A stretch of 16,437 nucleotides of DNA from positions 365,610 to 382,046 of the forward strand of contig NW_003126884.1 in the NCBI RefSeq assembly GCF_000003605.2, written 5' to 3'. The notes beneath the pieces are model-generated. The model was not told the origin of the DNA. It ran no database searches and worked only from the letters and a program-made list of their open reading frames with translations. Below are positions 16,345 through 16,437 of this stretch, one piece after another. The stretch comes from Saccoglossus kowalevskii (Eukaryota; Hemichordata; Enteropneusta; Harrimaniidae). The stretch's first letter is position 1. Every line of letters starts with the position of its first letter. A program made the position numbers and the translations under genes.

Positions 16345-16437
16345 TTTTATTAGCTCCGCTGTGGACTTTGTCAAGCGGAGCTTATCATATGAGTGATTGT
16401 CCGTCGTCGTCGTCGTGTCAATGTTTTACTTTTTCGA
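16345..16437. repeat. Probable dispersed repeat fragment at right edge
   Basis: A perfect 9-bp hairpin, AGCTCCGCT (16352-16360) with AGCGGAGCT (16374-16382), is followed by a (GTC)n run around 16402-16417. The abrupt change in composition and the hairpin-plus-trinucleotide layout suggest the start of a repeat family that continues beyond the window. Confidence 0.5.

Overview
This is animal (metazoan) nuclear DNA: AT-rich (roughly one third G+C by eye), with small GT-AG-bounded exons scattered through non-coding sequence and no operons. It looks like a marine invertebrate, possibly a non-vertebrate deuterostome such as a hemichordate or echinoderm, or a lophotrochozoan. The exact clade cannot be fixed from the sequence alone.

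Two protein-coding genes were recognised, arranged head to head. On the minus strand, positions 54-11733 hold the 5' part of PSME4 (proteasome activator PA200/Blm10). I assembled 14 exons totalling 1755 nt, which join in frame as 585 codons with no stop. The start codon is at 11733 and the gene runs off the left edge, so about the first third of the usual ~1840-residue protein is present. On the plus strand, positions 13347-16021 hold a complete four-exon acylphosphatase gene of 114 codons plus stop. Its second exon is only 17 nt. The starts are 1.6 kb apart, so 11734-13346 must hold both promoters. As I recall, PSME4 and ACYP2 are also divergent neighbours in human, so this looks like a very old gene pair.

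Layout from left to right: PSME4 exons 14 to 9 (54-3042). Intron 8 (3043-5276) carries a ~1.3 kb element with inverted ends, repeated subterminal motifs and a promoter-like core. Exons 8 to 5 follow (5277-7529). Intron 4 (7530-8291) is filled almost entirely by a 148-nt fold-back, a CTCF-like motif and a 329-bp TA-flanked inverted-repeat (MITE-like) element. Exons 4 to 1 follow (8292-11733). The divergent intergenic region has YY1-like, CTCF-like, CATTAATG and TATA motifs. Then come the acylphosphatase exons and their introns. The right edge (from about 16345) is a hairpin-plus-GTC-repeat segment that looks like part of a dispersed repeat.

The two genes are not known to act in one pathway. 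PA200 caps the 20S proteasome in the nucleus; acylphosphatase is a small cytosolic hydrolase of carboxyl-phosphate bonds. Most other open frames are short, lack ATG starts or lie antisense in introns, and I treat them as chance. No bacterial features, CRISPR arrays, rRNA or tRNA genes were seen.
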